A stretch of DNA of 64,000 nucleotides from contig NZ_JACYUG010000001.1 in assembly GCF_014841615.1 (NCBI RefSeq), positions 1 through 64,000 of the forward strand. The letters run 5' to 3'. Positions 56,735-64,000 of this stretch are shown here, in pieces. A program made the translations under genes and the position numbers. Every line of letters begins with the position of its first letter. Position 1 is the stretch's first letter. The notes beneath the pieces are model-generated. The model was not told the DNA's origin. It saw nothing but the letters and a program-made list of their open reading frames with translations, and did not search any database. The stretch comes from Sphingomonas sp. CFBP 8760 (GTDB lineage: Bacteria > Pseudomonadota > Alphaproteobacteria > Sphingomonadales > Sphingomonadaceae).

Positions 56735-58473
56735 ATGAGAAGCTTCCTGTTGGCCACGTCGTGCATGATTTTTGCCGCACCAGTCGCTGCGCAGAATGGA
56801 CGCAACACCACGGCAGGGCTCATCAGCCTCGTGTCGGCACGGCCGCGTCTGGGCGAGTTCAGCGGCAGCGCCGACATCGGCTATGGCAATTACGACGCGG
56901 TTCAGGGAACGGGCGTGCTGAACGTGCCGCTGGGCACGTCGGCGGCATTGCGCGCTGCCGTCAACTACGACCGTCGGGACAGCTATCTCACCCCGGCCAA
57001 CGACACCTATGACGTCGATCCGTTCAAGGACAATCTGTCGGGCCGCCTGTCGTTGCTGGTCAAGCCGACCGACCGGCTGACCGTCGTCCTTCGCGGCGAT
57101 TACAGCGTCATCAAGGGGCATCCGGGGCCGCAGGTCCAGTTGTCGACGCTCTATCAGGGTCCGTTCGCAAACCCGGCCGACGGCGAGTTGGGGCAGAACC
57201 CGGTGCCACGGTCCGGCGGCCGGGAAGCGCTCAGCACCGTCGGCTATTCCGAACGCCGGCAATCCAATCGCGACAACCGCTCATGGGGTATCCAGGGCGA
57301 CGTCACCTATGAATTGTCGGAAACGCTGACCGCCAGCTATGTCGGTTCGTACCGCAAGTTCAAGCGCGACGAGGAGTTCACCGGCGTGACCGGGCTTGTC
57401 CGCGCCACGGGCCTGTACGCCACCACGCCGCAGACGTTCGATGGCGATTATGCGCAGAATTCGCAGGAACTGCGCCTTGCCTATGACAGCAACGCCCTCA
57501 AGCTGCAGGCCGGCGGCTTCTTCTTCCGCGAGATGTCCGAGGTCGATTTCTTCCTATACGGTTCGCAGGGGTTCCAGCCGGGGCAGCGCGGCTACATCTT
57601 CGGCTTCCCGCAGGATACGGTGTCGAAGTCGCTCGCCTTCTTCGGTCAGGGTACGCTGACGCTCGTCGACGGGCTGCGCGCCACCGGGGGCGTCCGCTGG
57701 ACCAAGGACGACAAGAGCCGCGTCGGCGCGACGATGTTCCATGCCAACCTGTCAGACCCGCTCGCCTTCACGACCGGAACGCAGCCCGGGACCACCAATC
57801 CGCGCAGCTCACGCGATTCGCTCAACGACGCATCGGTCGCCTATCGCAAGGTGACATGACGCGGCGGTCTGGAATATGATCTGGGGCCGCAGACCCTGCT
57901 CTATGGATCGATGTCCACCGGCTACAAGGCGGGTGGCTTCAACGACGGCTGCCTCGCGGGCGCGACCAACTGCGCCGGTGCGGCGATCTCCCCCCCGATC
58001 TGCTGTTCTACGAGCCCGAGACGCTCACGGCCTATGAGATCGCCTTCAAGACCCGGGTGCCCGGCAACGCGGGGCGCCTGAACGGCAGCTATTTCCATTA
58101 CGACTACACCAACCTGCCGCTGTCGCAATTGACGCTGATCGCGGGTGCGCCGACGCAGCGGACGCTCAATGCCGGGCAGGCCAAGATCGACGGTGTCGAG
58201 CTGGAGAGCGTCATCACCCCCGCGCGCAACCATCAGTTCGACGTCTCGGCGACCTGGCTCAACGCCCGTTACACCGATTATCTGGTGGACGCGGTCGGGC
58301 CGTTGTTCGCCCAGTTCGCCGGGCGCAAGCTGGACCGCTCGCCCGGATGGACGGTGTCGGCCGCCTATGACTGGCGCATCCCGCTCGCCAATTTCGGCGC
58401 GGGGTTCGACGATGGCGTCGCCCAGCTCACCGATCCGCGGCTGTACGGCGTACGCGTCGGCACACGTTTCCGA
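56735..58473 (+). pseudogene. Degraded TonB-dependent receptor
   Basis: The gene opens with a signal peptide (MRSFLLATSCMIFAAPVAAQ) that is joined straight to GRNTTAGLISLVSARP, the very end of a plug domain, so nearly the whole plug is deleted. Barrel sequence follows. A TGA at 57857-57859 replaces an expected Trp in KVTWRGG; reading through gives LEYDLGPQTLLYGSMSTGYK. At a run of seven Cs (57990-57996) the frame shifts, and PDLLFYEPETLTAYEIAFKT continues in another frame. Further on, DWRIPLANFGAG joins directly to FDDGVAQLTDPRLYGVRVGTRF, so late strands are missing, and the normal stop after the final Phe is CGA. At least four separate lesions make this clearly dead. Confidence 0.9.
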
Positions 58474-58576
58474 ACCTCGCGGGCAGGCCCCCGCCTGCCC
58501 GTGACCGCCGTTCGCCCCTTGCCGGACGGGGCGATCGGTCGACGACGACGAACAACCGTCCCGCCGGAGAGCAGTC

Positions 58577-60578
58577 GTGAAAACCCGGATCGCCACATTT
58601 CTGCCCCTGACGTTCGCCATGGTGGCCATGGCGCCGCCCGCACCGGTTTCGGGGGTCGTGCAGGCGACCGGAGCGACGGAGCCGCGTCGGATCGCGCTCG
58701 ATGAGCGGAATGGCCCGGTAATCGTCGTCGACGAGCTGCGTTTTCGCGATCTCGATCGCAATGGTGCGCTGACACCTTATGAAGACTGGCGTCTGCCGAT
58801 CGCGCGGCGCGTCGACAATCTGGTGCATCGCATGAAGCTGGCGGAAAAGGCCGGCACGATGATGCACGGCTCGCTGCCCGCCAGTGACGGCGTGATCGGT
58901 GCGTCCGCGTTAGGCTATGATCGTGGGGGCGTGGAACGGATGATCGCCGACCTGAAGATCACCAACGCCATCACCCGCCTGTCGGTGTCGCCACGGCGCA
59001 TGGCGGAAGAGAACAACGCGCTACAGGCGATCGCGGCGCGTACCCGTCTCGGCATTCCACTGACGATCAGTTCGGATCCGCGACACCATTTCCAGACCGT
59101 CGTCGGGGCCAGTTCCGGGGCCGGCGGCTATTCGCAATGGCCCGAGACGCTGGGCTTCGCCGCGCTGCGCGATCCGGCCCTGATGCGGCGTTTCGCCGAT
59201 ATCGCGCGCCGCGAATATCGCGCCACCGGCGTCCATCAGGCATTGTCGCCCCAGGCCGACCCGTTCACCGAACCGCGCTGGTCGCGTGGCACCGGCACCT
59301 TCGGATCGGACCCCGCCGTCGCCCGCACCTTGGTCCAGGCCCATGTCGCCGGCTTTCAGGGCGGCGAGCAGGGACTGACGCGCGACGGCGTGATGGCGGT
59401 GGTCAAGCACTGGGTCGGCTATGGCGCCAATCCGGACGGGTTCGACGGACATAACCGTTACGGCCGGATCGCGGTGCTCGACGACGCCTCGCTGCAAAAA
59501 CATATCGAGCCGTTCAAGGGCGCGTTCGCCGCACGGGTCGCGGGCGTCATGCCGACCTATGACATCATCACCGGTGTCACCATCGACGGCAAGCCGGTGG
59601 AACCGGTCGCCGCCGGCGTCAACCGGCAACTGCTCGGCCTGTTGCGCACCCGCTACCGGTTCGACGGCATCATCCTGTCGGACTGGGGCATCACGCGGGA
59701 CTGCGCGCGCCAATGCGTGGCGCCGACCCGGCCGCAGCGCCCGGCCCGAGATCGCGATGCCGTGGGGCGTCGAGACCCTTTCCCAGCGCGGCCGTTTCGT
59801 GAAGGGGGTTGCGGCGGGCCTCGACCAGTTCGGCGGCGTCGAGACGCCCGGCGTCATCATCGATGCGGTCCACGCGGGGACCTTGCCGGAAGGACGGATC
59901 GACCAGTCGGTCGCGCGTATCCTGGCGGTCAAGTTCCAGCTCGGCCTGTTCGAGAACGCCCTCGTCGATCCCGAAGCGGCGGCCCGCGTCGTCGGCGCTC
60001 CCGATATCCGGCGCGAAGCCGAACGGGTACAGGCTACAGCGCAGGTGCTGTTGAAGAACGACGGTGGCCTGCTGCCGTTGCGCGCCGGCACCCGTGTCTA
60101 TCTGTCCGACATCGATGGCGCGGCGGCACGCGCGCACGGGCTGACCGTGTTCGACGATCCGGCACAGGCCGATGTCGCGCTGGTGCGTGCGGCCACCCCC
60201 TATGAAACGCCGCACCCGTTCCACTTCTTCGGATCGCGCCAGCACGAAGGGCGGCTGGACCTGCGGCCCGGCGACAAGGATCATGACGCCATCGTGCGGC
60301 TGGCGCGGATCAAGCCCGTCGTCATGGCGATCTTCCTCGACCGCCCCGCCGTGCTGACCCGCGTGGCCGGATCGGCGCGGGCCATCATCGGCAATTTCGG
60401 TATTGGCGACGATGCGCTGCTCGCTGCCGTGACCGGCGCCATCCCCCCCCGCGGCCGGCTACCCTTCGAACTGCCGCGCTCGATGGAGGCCGTGCGACGG
60501 CAGAACCCGGCAGACCCCGACGATAGCGGCGAGCCGTTCTACGCCTTCGGTGCCGGATCGTCCCTGCCCGACCAATAG
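58577..60578 (+). pseudogene. GH3 beta-glucosidase-like gene with a frameshift
   Basis: This is a secreted family 3 glycoside hydrolase. From the GTG at 58577 (GGAGAG upstream) the frame encodes a signal peptide, the RNGALTPYEDWRLPIARRVD start and the (beta/alpha)8 domain with the nucleophile Asp in IILSDWGITRDC near residue 370. At about 59741-59748 the frame shifts by one base: EIAMPWGVETLSQRGRFVKG continues only in the next frame. The second domain then runs intact to FYAFGAGSSLPDQ at 60578. One inserted base explains it; otherwise every family motif looks sound, so a recent mutation or a sequence error are both possible. It follows the dead TonB receptor by about 100 bases. Confidence 0.85.
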
Positions 60579-63977
<3,399 letters not shown>

Positions 63978-64000
63978 AGCCGGCGGGCCAGCGCGCCGCC

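Noticed and set aside
59421..60578. Second half of the GH3 gene as a separate gene
   Set aside because: Its first part (before about 59741) is out-of-frame noise, and its remainder continues the upstream GH3 domain; one frameshifted gene explains both.

Overview
The window is high-GC DNA from an alphaproteobacterium that looks like a sphingomonad. TonB-dependent receptors sit beside sugar-degrading enzymes, several secreted enzymes carry twin-arginine-type leaders, and the window encodes the protocatechuate 4,5-cleavage (Lig) pathway with a ferB/ferA-type ferulate module. No phage or plasmid genes are seen. The only mobile trace is a decayed IS5-type transposase fragment near 35.5 kb, next to a dispersed palindromic repeat. 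All identifications are from reading motifs and gene order; no database search was run.

Region by region: (1) 0-4 kb holds late cobalamin genes: cobQ, cobD and cobC on the minus strand and cobU divergent. (2) 4-7 kb holds a secreted 5-hydroxyisourate hydrolase and two secreted GH43 arabinan-type hydrolases; an M28 peptidase follows on the minus strand. (3) 8.7-19.5 kb is a sugar island. A tightly overlapping minus-strand operon encodes an NHS-type transporter, three TIM-barrel isomerase/lyase-like proteins, a Gfo/Idh/MocA dehydrogenase, cytochrome c, a DUF1080 protein, a gluconate-dehydrogenase-subunit-3-like protein and a GMC oxidoreductase. A divergent LacI regulator and a second DUF1080 protein flank it. 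The set fits a 3-keto-glycoside route: oxidation at C3, cleavage of the keto-glycoside, then isomerisation or reduction. A perfect palindrome lies in the shared promoter. (4) 19.6-25.7 kb holds an inositol-monophosphatase-family protein and a Kdo-like operon: a putative glycosyltransferase, a KpsF-type isomerase, an unusual cytidylyltransferase-RraA fusion and KdsA. A TylF-type methyltransferase is divergent.

(5) 25.7-35.4 kb is housekeeping: tRNA-Pro(GGG), yajC-secD-secF, an Mth938-like protein, manA, bamD, recN and NAD-dependent DNA ligase. (6) 35.4-40.4 kb holds the IS remnant, the palindromic repeat, a cytochrome b561-YceI fusion, and a TonB-dependent receptor interrupted by one in-frame stop, preceded by a MarR gene. 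(7) 40.4-56 kb is an aromatic-acid island. A FerC-like MarR regulator is divergent from a vanillin-dehydrogenase-like gene, ferB, ferA and an aromatic-acid transporter, which together would take ferulate to vanillate. A Lig set follows: ligJ-ligA-ligB-ligC on the minus strand with an extra dehydrogenase and an aldo/keto reductase, a two-HTH LysR regulator, and ligK-ligU-ligI on the plus strand. This covers every step from protocatechuate to pyruvate and oxaloacetate. No vanillate O-demethylase was seen.

(8) 56-64 kb holds a third MarR regulator, a multiply damaged TonB-dependent receptor pseudogene, a frameshifted GH3 gene and an intact secreted GH2 beta-galactosidase-like gene. Three of the large outer-membrane or secreted sugar genes are broken, which suggests recent loss of specific sugar-uptake loci while the aromatic and 3-keto-sugar loci stay intact.
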